NCBI RefSeq assembly: GCF_036417845.1
Contig: NC_089979.1
Span: 24,555,958 to 24,619,957, forward strand
DNA: 64,000 nt
From: Apteryx mantelli
Taxonomy: Eukaryota > Chordata > Aves > Apterygiformes > Apterygidae
Direction: 5' to 3'
A program made the position numbers and the translations under genes. A model generated the notes under the pieces. That model saw only the letters and a program-made list of their open reading frames with translations. It was not told the DNA's origin and searched no databases. This document shows, in pieces, positions 1-14,100 of this stretch (its first letter is position 1; every line of letters starts with the position of its first letter).

Positions 1-243
1 AGCTTGGCTGATGTTGGGTACTTATATCTTATGTCTGAATGCTATGCATTTCAAAGGGTTTTGGGTGGGTTTTTGGTTTGGTTTGTGCTAGCTTCAAACT
101 GTAGTACCTTCCACAAACAGTGGCATTTGCCCGTAATGCAGACTTCACCATCAGACAGAGCTTGTTGCTGTTTTTAACATTTCCTGTTGCCAGAAAGCTT
201 CTTCTATTTGTGCCATAGCTGGAATCAGAGGGTGGATGAGGAT

Positions 244-255
244 GGGGGGGGGGGG
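244..255. repeat. G homopolymer (12)
   Basis: A run of 12 G bases. Similar runs occur at 40989-41002 (14 G) and 54268-54280 (13 G). They are common sequencing and assembly trouble spots and possible quadruplex formers. Confidence 0.9.
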
Positions 256-1419
256 AGCTGGGGGCAGACAGACATCCTTCGAGGAGAGCACCTGGGCTTG
301 GGAATTCACCCCTCCAGAATCCGAACAGAGCCCCAAATTGGCATGTTTTTGACTCAGTGCCACAAGAATTTGCTCTCTGCAGTGCTTTCTTAATTTGGTT
401 AGATGGTATTTATCCCCTCCATGGGAGAGATGGCTGAGACTCCAGGCAGTTTGATTTATGCCAGTTGTTCAATTTGTGACAACTGCTGTCAACAGTTATT
501 CCTTTAATTACTGTTTGTGGGCTCAGATGTCTCAAAGATGAGCTCAGTGCCACATAAATACAGTAAATACAGATAGTATTAGCAACTCAGCATTTTCTCT
601 AGGGGAATGAGTATGAAGCGATTGACTGCTCTTTCTTCCTAAAATTTCTCTTCTGCTTGCCTGTATTCATCATGGCACTTGAGGAAACAGTAAAAGGAGA
701 AGTAGTCCAGAAGGGGCTTTTCCTCCTTCTTCATTTGTGCTCTGCTCATCACCTCTGCTCCCACACTAAAATCAAATTTTGACTTGTTCATAGTGTAGGT
801 ACGTATCAGTTTGCCCAGACTACCTCAGAGCAAGCCCTCTGGCCATCTGGCAAAGGTGCATCTGGCCCTCCAGGCCTTTGGTATGAATGGGACTTGAGGC
901 AGAGATGGCAAAAGTCTCTACCCATGTCTGTTCTCCCTGTTATTACCAGAGATAATTGCACCAAAAGTGAAACTGCAACCTTAAAAAACATGTAGCAGAA
1001 TCATCCTTTCAAGGTCTTCCTTTTGTAACTGAATATACAACTTCTAGGTCAATAAATACAGGTTATTTCACAACAGCTTGAGTGTCTCTCCTGCTCACAG
1101 TTGTGGCAATGGCACACAGGCTCAGAGAAGGGGCATCAAAGTGGCTATTATGGGCCAGATTCTGCCTACCGACTTTGGGGACATAACTGTCAAAGCCTCA
1201 AACGGGAGCCTGACCTGGCAGGATGGTTTTGGCTTGTATCAGACAGTGAATACAGCTATCGCATGGGTGATTTATAGACTGTGCCTCACTCCATTGACTG
1301 TATTAGAAGCCCAATCACCTCTGCAAGGCAATTCAGTGCTCTTTGGGAAAGTCCTCTGAGCTAGGGACTTGGGTAAGATTTGGGAAGGACGAATACAGTC
1401 CTTTATCACATCACAGCTT

Positions 1420-1745
1420 GTCTGCCTGTGCTTGCTCCGGGTAGTAGGTATTATTTACTAAAATCTGATTAAAAATATAACAAAACCTACAACTAGGATT
1501 CCAGTGCCTGAACATAATTAATAAACATTATGGGTAATTTATGTCCTTGTTCTAATTATCAAGTCAAAGTAGGAACCTTATCAAGAGCATTAAGCCATGT
1601 GGGTAATATTAAAACCTCAACAAATTATAAACAAAGTTGTTTACCTTGTAAAACCTGAAGTGTATTACTGGAGGGTCCTGTTTGTGCCTTGGTGCATTCT
1701 TAATTTTCTGTCATTGACTCATGCTAATGAATTTTCCAGTGCAAT
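1420..1745. promoter_or_regulatory. Candidate enhancer with forkhead inverted repeat
   Basis: This AT-rich, low-repeat block has several homeobox-type cores (TAATTA at 1515-1520, and further ATTA words). It also has a perfect inverted repeat TAAACAA-AG-TTGTTTA at 1628-1643, two opposed forkhead-type sites. It has no open frame of note. It lies about 44 kb beyond the GDF6 3' end, in the flank where distant GDF6 enhancers are known in mammals. That it is conserved or functional is inference only. Confidence 0.3.
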
Positions 1746-3444
1746 TGCAGAGACCACGTAAGAGGGATCCTGCCTCCGGCTCTTCCCTCTCCTCTTCCCT
1801 TGCGTGAGGAGGCACAGGCTGTTCTCAGCCTGGCAGGATGGGGCTTTTCTCATGCTTGGCTGTGAGCGGGATCAGAGTTGGGCCTGGGCAGCAACGGCGA
1901 GCCTCCCATGCAGGCTTTAGCCCACGCTAACGCTGCCACCTGGCTCTGTGCATGCAGGAGGGGACAACAGAAATGCTCAGCAGTCTATGAATAGCTGAAG
2001 AAAACCTGCAGCATTAGCAGTCTCTATTCATCCTGGCCCCAAAGAGGTGCATTTACGCAGGGTGCAAGACCTGGCAGGGAGACAGCACCATCCTGCCTCT
2101 TCCCCTGGCGCTTACCGTCCCACAGCGGGAGACGCTACGTTGCCCTCCAAGCGCAATCACCTGCCCTGGTGTGGCGCCCACCTGAGCTCCCCAGCAAAAG
2201 GCTGTCTCACGTGCATTTGATGCCCATATTTAGTGGATAAAATATGGAACGTGACACCCCAACATAGGGGTCAGCTGAAGGCAGGGCACTGCAGCTGAAA
2301 TTGTATTATGGCTGTTCTAATCCCGTGGACACATACGGTTATATTTAAGTGCTGGATGTCTGCTGGCTAAGGAGGCTGAGGCAAGACTGGACTTGATTAG
2401 ACGTAATGACAAAAATGGACCAACTGTTGTTGAGAAAGCCTGTGCAGCAAAGTATTAGCTCTTTGTTATTGAGATATTACTGTCTGAGGCTTCACTGCTT
2501 TCAACTCCCCATCGTTATCTTTACAAACTTCCACTGCACTTTAAATAGGTTCCCAAGTTCAGCTTTCTGCCCTTGGCCATAAATTTACCATACTAAATAT
2601 TTTCATCTGCTGTGGAGCATACCAAGTTTTGGAACATGTTACCTTATGGAAAATATAGTTTGAAAACAGGACACATTTTTGCAAACTTTTTCTAAAAGAG
2701 TATGACCCTTTTCACCCTACAAATGTCAAAAATTAGCATTTTTGCTATCCAGCATCTGAGTTAATGTATATTTTATAACTTTAGTTATACAATGAGTATT
2801 GATTTAACCTTTTCATAACTAAACTTAATGGAGAAAATACTAATACATGTTTAAATCAATACTCAAATATATTTATAGATTTACTTACTTGCCATTAAAA
2901 TATATAGTAAATACAGTTATTTTTCAGACTGCATATAATCTTTGTATATGCAATTACATTCATCTATAATACATTATAAATGTACAAAATGTACAAATAA
3001 TACATTAATAATGCATTTTGTATTGTGATTAAATATACTTAATTAGTGTCTCTGTCCTTAAGATTCTTGGAGTTTTTTCTATTTGCTGAAAGGAACTGGA
3101 AAAGCAAGGATTTCTGTACAAAATTTTACACAGGACAAAATAGTCCTATGTTATACAGATATTGTAATATATAATTTAATTCTTTGACCAAATAAATGGA
3201 GCTTTTGCTTAATTTAGAGTGTCCTTGTGAGTCTTATCTTTATTGGTGAGTATAGTAGCTTTTAATCTGTCTATATTAGTTAAAAACCTGTTGTGGACTT
3301 TGTACATCCACAGCCGAATTTTCTTAGATTTATGGAGGCAGAGGGAGAACAGGCAAGAAGGAGCATGTCTGCACCTAATGGCTAGGGAACTTCACTGAGG
3401 GAATTGAAATGAAACAGTAACTGGATAAAAACCAGTGATAGAAA

Positions 3445-3665
3445 CATAGAATCACAGAATAATTTAGCTTTGAAGATACCTCTGGAGGTCATCTACTCCC
3501 ACCCCCACTTAAAGCAGGGCCAACTTCAAAGGGAAACCCAACCTCAAGTTAGCTCAGGTAGCGCAGGGTCACAACCAGTTGAGACAGGAATATTTCCAAG
3601 GATGGAGATATTCTTGGGTGCAGACACTAGGACAGCCTCTGCCAGCTGAGTACCCCACAAATTCA
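3445..3665 (-). mobile_element. 5'-truncated CR1 LINE, 3' end fragment
   Basis: The plus strand reads CATAGAATCACAGAAT, the complement of the ATTCTGTG/ATTCTATG octamer tail that ends bird CR1 elements. It is followed by the familiar antisense CR1 3' text: ACCTCTGGAGGTCATCTA (about 3478-3495), AAAGCAGGGCCAACTTCAAA (about 3511-3530) and a TCCAAGGATGGAGATATTC segment at about 3596-3614. The element therefore lies on the minus strand with its 3' end at 3445. Similarity fades by about 3665. It is too short to be active. Confidence 0.85.
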
Positions 3666-6600
3666 TGGTTTTTGCTTTGTTTCCTACCAGCCCTGTGATG
3701 CCTGCAATTGTGTGGCAGTTTCCATGGGGACCTCCAGGCCAGTGCGAAATGAGGGTACTTGCCTGAAATGTGGGAATGTGGTTTAAAATAACCTCAGGCA
3801 GAGGAAGCCTCAAATCCTTCCTCGAATGGTGGTCCATCTGCTGTGGCCAGAAATGCCGTTGCGTGCAGGCTTTCTTGTGTTATTGATTCAAGTCCTGGGC
3901 CTGTTACTGAAAGCAGGCAGATGTGGCCGTGCCCCCTCCCAGCAGCCGCCAGCGAGCATCCCAGCTCCATCCCCGCACAGGGCTCTCGCGGGCTGGTGCT
4001 CCCTCTCCCATCAGGCTTTTCGCACCCGCAGCCCCCGGTGCTGCTTTGCACCTGTGTTGTTCTCCCTCCACGGGGTATGGGCAAGGCGAAAGGTGCCTCT
4101 GCCTGCAGGGGGCTGTTCTCCCTTATTTTCAAACTGAAAAGGTGGCCACTCTGGTTTTAATCGCTGAACCTTTCCAGGAGAAGATAGTTCAGCCAGCACC
4201 AGCGACACTTTTGGACAAAAGGGCTTTAGCTGCTGTGTTTTAGGCTAAACTCCCATGCTTTCAGTGTGTGCTGGGGACAGCGCTGCCCACCCCAAGCAGA
4301 GGAGCCTGCAGGGTCCTGTGGTTTCACTGGGGCGCTTTTGTGGGTACTGCAGTGGTGTGAGCCCAGGGACACCAGCCAGGCACCTCACAACCACCCTGTC
4401 ACCATTGCTCAGAGCAGATCTCACTCTGGAGGTTAAAACAGCAGCTTCTAGCAACACCTGGACCAGTAAAACCAGCTGTGCAGCTGGGGGGACTCATACA
4501 GCAGCCGTATTTTTTAATTAGAGTAGACTAGGCCAGAGTGGATTCAGTCGTCTCAGCCATCTGAGACGACAGCTCCGAATAGGCGTTACCTATTGGGCTG
4601 CCTGGGTAGTCCTGATAGCTTCAAAGGATCTCCTCAGGTTTGCATGGGACTGGTCTTGCTGCAAGCTCAGCTCCTATTGCTGTACCGAGTTTGACTTCCA
4701 GCAGCTAACAGGCCCAAATGACCCCATAAGCCTTGCTGCTTAAGGCTATCACAGCCTTAGAGCTGCTGAGCAGTCTTGCAAGGTGTTCGGGAGGCCTCAA
4801 GTCCTACTGTCTGGGCTGAGCATGGACGGTGTTGAACCTTGCACCAGGCACATGCAGAAGATCATTATCCTTTGAAGTATTATTATGCTATAAAACATTA
4901 TTTAACCACAAGCTCTTAAAAACGCTAGTGCATTGCATCACCTTTACATTTACATGTTGCTCTGTGTAATTTACTACTTGGTTTAGAGAGCAAATCTAAA
5001 AAAAAGTTCACAGAAATAACTTCCAAACGGCCTGTGAAAAGATATATCTGTTGCAATGGAGCTCTTAAAATGTCCATTAGTACCTTTCACTTGTCACTTG
5101 GGATCTCAGGGTCAAGCTTTTCATATGAATACTGTTTAGAAACCAGTGGCATTACCGCTTATGTACTTAAAAGAAAAAGGAATTTGGGAACAGTCACTAG
5201 AGAAAATAGATTCTCTAGGAGATTTGCAGAATGGGCAGAGAACAAAATATTTATCACACACAAGCTCTAACATCACAATCCTGTGCCTTGCCCAGATCCC
5301 TGCTGCTGGCGGCAGCGTTTATTGGACCGACCTTCCCTCTCAGCAGCCCCCGGGAGAGGTCAAGGCAGAGCACTTCCTCAATGCTTTGTTACCCACATTT
5401 TTCCCACATTTACCACGAGGAGGGGCAGGAGCATGACTGTTCCCCCAGTGACTCATATATCCCCAACAGACACGAATGTTCCTACCCTCCGTCCACAGGA
5501 CACAAAAGTCAGGTCTTTAGCTTGACCAGCTTGACACCTCTTTTGACAGCACTCTGCTGCAGCTCTGATTTTGTCTCATGGTGTTTAATTAATGCTCTAG
5601 CACAGAGCTCTGCAAAGACACTTCTGGGTCCAGGCCCATATCTTTCTCCTGCACAGTCACCCAGTTTAGTCATGAGTCCATGGTGGAGGAGGACAAGACT
5701 CCAGGTAGGTGGTTCCCGCAGCTGCCCCTGAGGTCATCCAGCCCAACTGAACATGCAGTGTGCTCTTTCCTAGGGGAAGGTACTATGGAGGTAATATTAT
5801 GTAGGTATTGTACAGCTATTATGTACTGTCATATAGGTATACACTATATTATATATTATAATATATAATTATAGATTGATGTATTATTTATATATAAATA
5901 TATTTACATACAAATAATACATAAAATTTTACATAAATACATGCCTGTATCCATATAATGTATAATCATTATATAGTTAATATTGTATGGGTATATAATA
6001 TTACATACATTATCATGGAGATGACAGGGACTGAGCTGGGTCCCTCTGAACCCAGCTCATACTCTTCTCATCATGCTTCACGCTACTCCTGAAGTAACAG
6101 AACTACCTAGGCCATAATCCTGCTGTTAGAAGTTGACTTATAGCATTCATTTAGAAGGGAAGGAAGAACCTTTCAAAAATAAATACTCTCTTGGGGTATG
6201 GAGTGCTGCCTTTTGGGCCTGTGGGTTCCTAGGACAACAGGCCATGTGGCAAAGGCCAGGCATTTTGCACCTGATTGCTGGATATCTTTGCTGTAGGATA
6301 CTTCAGAAGGAGTTTTGGTTAATCAGAGGGGGACAGATCTGCTCTTTACCTACCCAGGCATCATGGGAGCTCCCACTTTTTCTTTTGCATGGAGATGTTG
6401 GGATTCCCCTTAGTCAAGAAATCAGTGAAACAGAACAAGGCTTTTTTTTTGCATATGACTGTAACCACCCAGTCCCCAAACAGTGTTGGCTACAACCGGC
6501 ATCGAGGCAGCATCCTGTCTCAGTGGTCGGGGTTGGCGAGGCCATGCGCTGTCCTAGGAGGACTCAACCCCAAGGACTGCTGTAGTCCAGATAGGAATGA

Positions 6601-9600
6601 AGGGAGAGAGCAAAGTGCCCCAGCACTGGCAATGTATCCCAAAGAGAAACCATACAACCCCCTTTCAAAGCATGTGCACCAGTCACACATGCACACAAAT
6701 AGTGTGCACAATAGCACCATCTGGTGACCTGGGCCATCGAATTATATTTCCATGGTACCATATTTCCCAGGGGACAATTTTCTCTCCAGTGCACGAGCTG
6801 CCATTCCCCAAACTCTTTTCGTCCATAAAATCAATGTGTTCATTTGTTTCACAAATTAAAAGCAATAGAGGCAACAAAGCCTTTCAAAACTAATCCTGAC
6901 AATCTCCAAGGTTGATGCTAGTGTGGCCCAGTATTTTGACACTCCTATGTGTCAGTAAATTTGGATTTTTATTCTTTTCTTTTAAGTATTTGTTATTTAT
7001 TTGGCACATAAGGCACTACCTGCATGGTCCTAGGAGAGCTTTTACAGCCCAGTTATGAAATGAAGCATTTTTCTGGATTCCTTGGAGGTTCATTCCTTAT
7101 TCCCTGAAAGCAACATGTCTCTGCACTAACACAAATTTCTTCTTGTTGATGGTTACACCCTGACCTTGCTCCACTGTTTCTTCTAGTGCCACTATCTCAA
7201 GACTTCCAAAGCAACTCTCCCATTCAAGAGTAGACTTACTGAGAAGACAACCACATTGCTGCCTTTCTTGGCAGCCCTGGGGAAAGCTGCCTGCTCTCGG
7301 CTCTGCCCAGACACAGGCATTTCCTCAGCTCCCTGCGCTCTCCTGCTGCGAGGCACATCTCACCGTCAGTCCAGCTGGCGATGGAGGCGCTCCACCAGCA
7401 CTTTCCACCTTGCCCTGCAAATGCCCCTTTGCTTTTTGTTCTGAGACAATGGCCCGTGGCTGGAGAGCTACCAGAGTCCCTAACGAAATGCGCCTTTCCC
7501 GGAGCAGTTCACAGGCAAGTCAGCACCAGACATACAATAATTCCTACAGCCTTGTAAACATTGGCCGGTCTCTCTGTGCGGTTGTTCTGTGTTGTAGGAG
7601 CAGATTAGTGGGCAGAGACATCACAGTGCATTGACTCTATGTCATCCTTACAAATGAGTACTTTAAGGATGTTTAATATTACAAAGTCATCATTATGATT
7701 AAATATATTACTGAATACTTGCGAGGACATTCTGAAATACTGCCAGGCACAACTGGAATTACGTTGTGCTTCCTTTGTAGATGAACAAAGCACATTTTGA
7801 GATCTGTCTTCTTTACTGTTTTGAGCATTTATTTACTTAGGGACCAATTCCCAGAGCAGAGCGATTTGCAAGGAATCCAACAGCAATTAATGCAAACCTG
7901 CAAAGTTTTCCCTTCTGATTGTAGCTGCTGGATGCAAAGATGAGGGAAGTTCTTGATGAGCAGTTTGTCATCTCTGTGTTTTTGGAAGGCACTGACACCT
8001 TGAAGAGCCAAACCACTGTATGGAGGGTGCAGATCAGTTTTAACGTTTCAAGGGCACTCTGACCTCTTGTTAGGAGAAATCCTCCGGCAGAAATTTGTGG
8101 CTTCTTCCCATGATGGTGGTCTTGTCCTCAGCTGAACCATCCCTGGACAGAAAGGCTACATCAGTTCTAGCAAACAAACCCAGGCAATGCAGGGCTCGAT
8201 CACGGGCACATGACAGTCCACATTGTTCATTGTTAGCACACCCCTTGGCAGAGTCAGCTGGAGCCTCTGGCCCACCCCAGGCCATGCCTCAGCCTGGTGC
8301 AGGCCCGGCACTGTTCCCATCAGTGGACTGGAGCAGCCACCCTGCTTTTGCAGGGGAAGAGAGGTTATCTGCTCGGCAGTAGACTGCTCCATGCTGGTCA
8401 ACCTCCAGGTCACAGAGAGGTTGCAGTCCCATTTTACTTGCTAATAGACGTTGCCAGTCAGGCCCCTCGTGAAACTTGTTCACATTGTTTTGTTCAGTAG
8501 AGCTCTTCCCTCACCTGACTGTGCTGTGAACAATGGTAAAATTCACAAAGTTCCATATGAAAAGGGTTTTTTTTAATTATGGTGATTTTCATTTTATGAA
8601 GCTCAAATTAATTTTTTGAGCAGTAGGGTCTTCACTGGAGTTTTTGCTGGGTGAATGCCCAAATGCCTCCTAGTTCTGTATTTTATTAAATAATTCTTCA
8701 CTGTAAATGCCTCTATAACCTAAAATGCAAGATGAGGTGGGTGTTCTTTTTTTGGCTATAGTAGAAGTAAGCCTTCATTGCAGACAAAATTCCTTGGATG
8801 TCTGTTTTTTTAGCTTATTTTTTGTTTCATGAGACAAGCTTGGCATTCATTAGTATATAAGTGAATTGTTTTACAGCCTGAGGTGTTTAAATGCATCTAT
8901 TTTCTTGTTGTATAATATTTTTAAATGTCATCATTCATTTATTGCATTTTCCCCATGAAACAAGCTAATTCTTTGCAAAATTTAGACAACCCAAGCAGAA
9001 TCACACATAGCACCAGTAGTGTCAAACACCCAGGACAAATTGCACTCAAACAGCAGTGAATAAGGCAATTATCTGACACCTCCATTTTGTGTAAGAGACT
9101 GAAAGACCCAATGAAATCAACAGAAAGACTCATTCTAACTTCAGTCATGCTGCAGTTCTCTATATGGATCCCACTGCTGTGAGATCAAGTGCATCACAGT
9201 CTTTGAATACCCCTATGCCAAACCACTTTTTTGAGTACGGTAGTGCTGTTATCTCCATATTACTCATGATTAAGGGCTAAGATGTAAGTTCAGTAAAAAC
9301 TTTGGTTGCCACAGTATCAAGCATAGGCTGCCTAACTTTGAAAGTTTCAGTGGCTCAGGGTGGAACCTAGAGCTGGTGCTGGGTGCCCAGGCCCATCCCT
9401 TTGCCACATGTGAGGAAAGAAGGCACCTCAGAGAAGGATCCCAGACCATCAGCACTTTGAACTGGAGTTGGCCAGTGGGGAAAACTGGAAATAAAGCCAT
9501 TTATTTAATCCCATCTTTCCTCCTGTCAGGCATTGTGCCTAGAAGTACTTCACCCAGCACCCTCTCCTGAAGCTAAGTACCTGAGGACTGCTGAGCAGGC

Positions 9601-12600
9601 TGAGATGGAAACCTGGCTGTGCAATATCGTCTTGAGCATGATTCAGGTTCCCTGTGTTTCCTAAGTGCCTGCTTTATTTCAAAGCCATCTTTTCACTCAA
9701 AAGCAAGTTCTTGGTGGTGCTGGTGAATATGATGAGATCAATGGTGAGCTCTCCCACCCAAATGCATGGTGACCTAGAGCAGCTCTCTGCCTGTGGGAAC
9801 TCAACCCCATGCATCATAGAACTACAGGAAATTCCAGAGAGGAAAAAGAAGCAACATCAGTCCCTCCTGCTGAAACTGCTCCACTTCGCAAGGAGTAATT
9901 AAAGATCATTTAGACCACAGGGAGAGAGAATATGCACAAATGCTCTCAACTTCTGAGCGCAATCATTCACTGAGAAGGGGAGACTGGGATCTCAGTCCTG
10001 CTCCAGCATCTATTTGTATAGTTATTTAAATGACTGTTAAACATAAAGCACTTTAGTCATCAGAGCACCACTGTGATTCTCCCTCTGTGGCCAGGCTCCT
10101 GCAGAGTGTGACATCAAGCACAGACAGAAGAAGCTTGCTGGCTCAAATCCCTCTGGCAACATGGTTGAAAGCACAGTTGAAACAACACCTAGTTTAGGAG
10201 AGGTGCTGAGCTGTTTTAGGCTGCCAAAATGGAGCTGCTTTTCAGCATGGGCAGATGCAGAGTTTCAGGTGCCTCCAGGGCTAGGCAGCAGCTGAATGGA
10301 GGGGTCACAGTTTTGGACTTGGGCAACGACATGCATACACAGCACTAAATGATGCTCTGAGCTCCTCTGCACTAGGAATTCAAGCCCAAGGAGGAGGCTT
10401 AGGGAGCTGATGGTGCTCTCCTGACATGGCTGAGCACTGCACAGCCCGCTGGTGAGCAAGCAGCTCTGCAGAGCCACACCACTGCTGCCCATCTTCTTCC
10501 ACGTCTGTATCTGGTCCCTGGTTTCTCAAGTCAAGCTCAGTCCCTCAACTCTGGGTGAGCCCCCATTTCCTTCTCTACCTATGCCCCATTGGAAGAATAC
10601 TGTACATTAATAACCTCTTTAGATGAACTCCCCACCCTACAAATCCACAGGCAAGGCTCTGTAGCCTCCCTCTCCCCTACTTCTCCCCACTCTGGGGGAA
10701 CTCTGCTTGCACTGACTGACTCCACAGACATAGCCAGAGAGAGATGTCCTACCTCTACAATTCCATGCTGAAGTTCAAGCCTGAGGGTCTGACTAGAAGA
10801 AGAGCTAAGCCACAATACAGGTGCCTCTTGTAGCTAAGGATGGATTCCATACTCCAGAAGGTCCCTCCCTTTCCCATATTTCTGTGACTGAAAAGGACAT
10901 CTCTCATGCTGGTTGTCTGCCCACAGCTAAAGTTCTGCCAGGCATCACTCAAATGAGAAGTTATGTGGTTCACCTCATGAGTAAATGCTAATCAGTATAA
11001 GCGCAGCTTCCAAACAGGCCCTAAAAGAAAAGAGTTCTGATCTTCCTGGAACCATGATCTGAGTCCTATATAGCCTTGATACTTGGGGATCAGGTACTGT
11101 GGGGTAATGGGTTGTGTATACCCCATACAAAGAGGCAGAAAAGACAAAGCTAACTGGGAAGTCCACGCAGAACAGCATGAGGCAGCATCCAGACATATGG
11201 ATATCTGAATCAGCCTGGGATTCAGCAGAGCCTCCTTCCTTCCATGGCCACTCCTGAATGTACAGACCCTGACTCCCAGCTCTTCTCAGGACCAACATGG
11301 CCAGAGGCTATCTGGGCTTAGCCCACGATGAGCCCACAAGCCAGCTGATGATGGCAGCATGCTCCCCAAAGTCCCACTTTGGGAACGAGAAAAAGGGAGC
11401 CTTCAGCGTGCTGCACTTGCAAAGGGAGGGTTTCTCTCTGACTCAGCTACCACGTGTAGTTCAGGCACTGTGAGCAGGGGGGTAGAAGGCCTTCAGGCTA
11501 AAGTTTAAACCAGATGAGCATGAATAGCAGAACCTTGTCCATATCCTGCCTGCAGAGCATTTAGTACCTTAGTGGAATAACAATGTTCAATATCATAGTC
11601 AGACACTTAAAATCCTTCTAAGTTTGTATGCACTTTTCTACAAGGACCGTCTAGGCATTTTACAAATCCAAAACACTCATAAACTCAGTTTGAAAATCAG
11701 GACAAGTGGGTATAACCTGCATGCCTGGTTCCTGGGGGTGCCCGAGGATTTCCAGGGAACTGTTCTAGTACATTTCCTCTAGGTGTTTAGTCACTTAGTT
11801 ATTATGGAAAAAAATAAACTACCCAAGGAAGTACTTTCTGGAGTGCTCTCCAGAACCTGCTTAGCAGAAGGATGGCCTTGTCAGCTCCACACTCCCATGG
11901 GAACCACCATTGCTAATGAGAACAGGGCAGGAATACACTGGGAAAGACATGCTTTCATGTCTCCTGATTTTACTTTTCCATCTCATTTTGCATGGTCAAG
12001 AGTGAAATTTGGCAGTGTGCTTTCAGTAGCCACGGTGTTTATGTTAAGGAAATCCAGATATGAAGTGTGCCAGCTAGGGCAGCTCGGTCAGAAACACTGG
12101 GGTTGGTAATGCATTGGTCTAAGAAGACTAATTCATTACATGACTCAAACAGAGTTGAACACTTTATTAAATCCTCTCTGTTTGTTCGTCAACATAATGA
12201 TGCCTTTAAGCTGTTTGTTCTCATGCAGAAAAGTGGGTCTGAAAAATAACCAGAGTTTAAATGCCTATCCTCTGCCATATTTTGATCTGTCAATTCTGTT
12301 ATGACATTTCAGCAGTGTTGGGAGGAAGACAGAGGGGTGACACCAGCAGGCTGCAGTGCTCCTACCAGGCTAGAGCCCAAGACATGGCTCGATTTGACCA
12401 ACTCCATATCACTTCTCCAGCCATCTATTATCATCCTTTCCTGCCTATTTTCTCCCCACTGACTCCTTCTATTCACAGCTGGCCCCGGCTCCACTTCCTG
12501 CTTTCTAAGGTAGCAAATAGAGATTTGGCTACTAAACATCAACAGGTGAAACTCCAGTTCCAGGTCTTGCCTACCATCTGGTCCCTCTTCATCTGTAGTC

Positions 12601-14100
12601 TGCTTCGTCTTCTGCTGGCCTCAACCATGAGGCGCACAGAGCTGCGGTGATCATGACTTTGAGGAAATATGGTTTCTCAGAGTACTTTTTACTAAATATA
12701 TTTGGTGGCATAGCTGTTCCTGAGGAAAGGGTGCAAAGGAGCTCATGTTTTACTGCATGTTGTCTAGTTTGCTTTGTGACTTTGAGAGGAAACCTGATGC
12801 TAGAAATAGAAGAATATTCCAGGATAACACTGTGAGGAGTACTGGAGGGAAATGCAAGATTAAGAGACAGAGAAGACAATTTTTTTGGTGCAAGCAAGAT
12901 GGTCCCCATTGTGGAATCATTAATAAACATAAAAATGGTTCAACGTGAGACATAACTCTTAAAACATATGTACCTTCACACTGTTTGAAGAGGGGCAGGA
13001 GTGATCCTTTTCAAGGATTTTGGAAGTCAAGAATTTGTGTTAAACACAACACAAAAAGTCACTCTCCTTTCCCTATCTCCTCCCCTGTAAGAGATACTGC
13101 AGCCATATAGTCTCTGTTTAAGCCTTCTTGGCACAGTAGAGCTGTGAACCAGGGATTACTATAGTTATCAAACTCCTTTAAGGCTACTATTCGGTGACAC
13201 TTGTCTTATGAGGGGTATCTTCATTTTTATGGGATTTTTCTATGCAATCCAGGAGCATGAACCAGGCATGCTGTTCATGGAGAGAACTCCAAACAGGTAG
13301 CTGCAGGCTGGCATGAGGGTGAGGTTTCACTCACTGTGTACATGAAGCAGCCAAAGTATTGTACATGTTCAGAGGAACACCTCCTTTTCTGCTACACAAT
13401 TTATAGTGTGTGCATCACTACAAAACCTGGCCCAAACTCCTCCCTTCAGCCTTATTGCTGTCATGGACTGAACCTGTAGTTACACCTCCCCAACCGCCGG
13501 GAGAGCTGAGGTATGACTCAAAACCAAAATGGGGACTTGGCAATCCAATCCCATCTTTCTCTTCACTTTGTTCTTAAGCAAATAGGTAAATACAAGCTGG
13601 TTTCACAGTGGGAAGCAGCTTCTGGATCATTTGTTGGTGCATGTAGGACTGATCTGGGTGAACTCCTTTGGCCTAATTGCACCTTCTCCTTGCCCTGCCA
13701 TATAGGACTGCTGTTCTCAGCACAACCAGTCAAGTCAGTCTCCAAGCAGGAGAGAAAAGAAATAGCCGTTGGCAGGACATTCCTGGAGGGGTTCTCAGCT
13801 TCTTTAAATGCATGCTTCCTCTTGAACCAAGACAGGCAAATACATAGTCCTTCAGGGTGGGCAACAAGGCCCACCTCTTTGATGGGATTTGGGCAGGGTG
13901 AACATGTGGTGGGTGTTGGGGTGCTGGCAAACAGCAGGCTGGGCTTTGAGGGCAAGCCAACATATTTGTGGCTTGGACGAGAGCAAGGGGTTGCCTTCTG
14001 TTTAGATTTTACTCCGGGAGGGGAGTTGATGGGTGTGTTCATGCTGGTATATTGTGGCTGGATTTTTGGCATATGCCAAGGGCCCTGCATAGCCCTGCTA
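3666..14100. other. Gene-free intergenic sequence
   Basis: Unique, moderately AT-rich DNA with the AT tract at 5800-6010. I recognise no gene, RNA or transposable element. The open frames are short, overlap on both strands and lack any protein-family likeness. Confidence 0.65.
5800..6010. repeat. AT-rich low-complexity tract with TATA-type repeats
   Basis: Two hundred bases are almost entirely A and T with many ATATAT and TATATA words. There is no coding potential. It could be slippage-derived simple sequence or the decayed end of an old element. Confidence 0.8.

Larger units (their letters stand above)
1..3444. other. Gene-free flank, 3' side of GDF6
   Basis: No coding frame longer than expected by chance. 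It holds a G12 run at 244, the candidate regulatory block at 1420-1745, another repeat-free stretch at 2200-2640, and very AT-rich sequence at about 2640-3240. Confidence 0.7.

Noticed and set aside
5720-5750. Short CR1-like phrase GAGGTCATCCAGCCCAAC
   Set aside because: There is no octamer tail and no matching flank. It may be a tiny relic but is too short to call.
9800-9880. Possible CR1 start (CATCATAGAA) in unique DNA
   Set aside because: Only the first word fits; the following sequence does not match the CR1 3' pattern.
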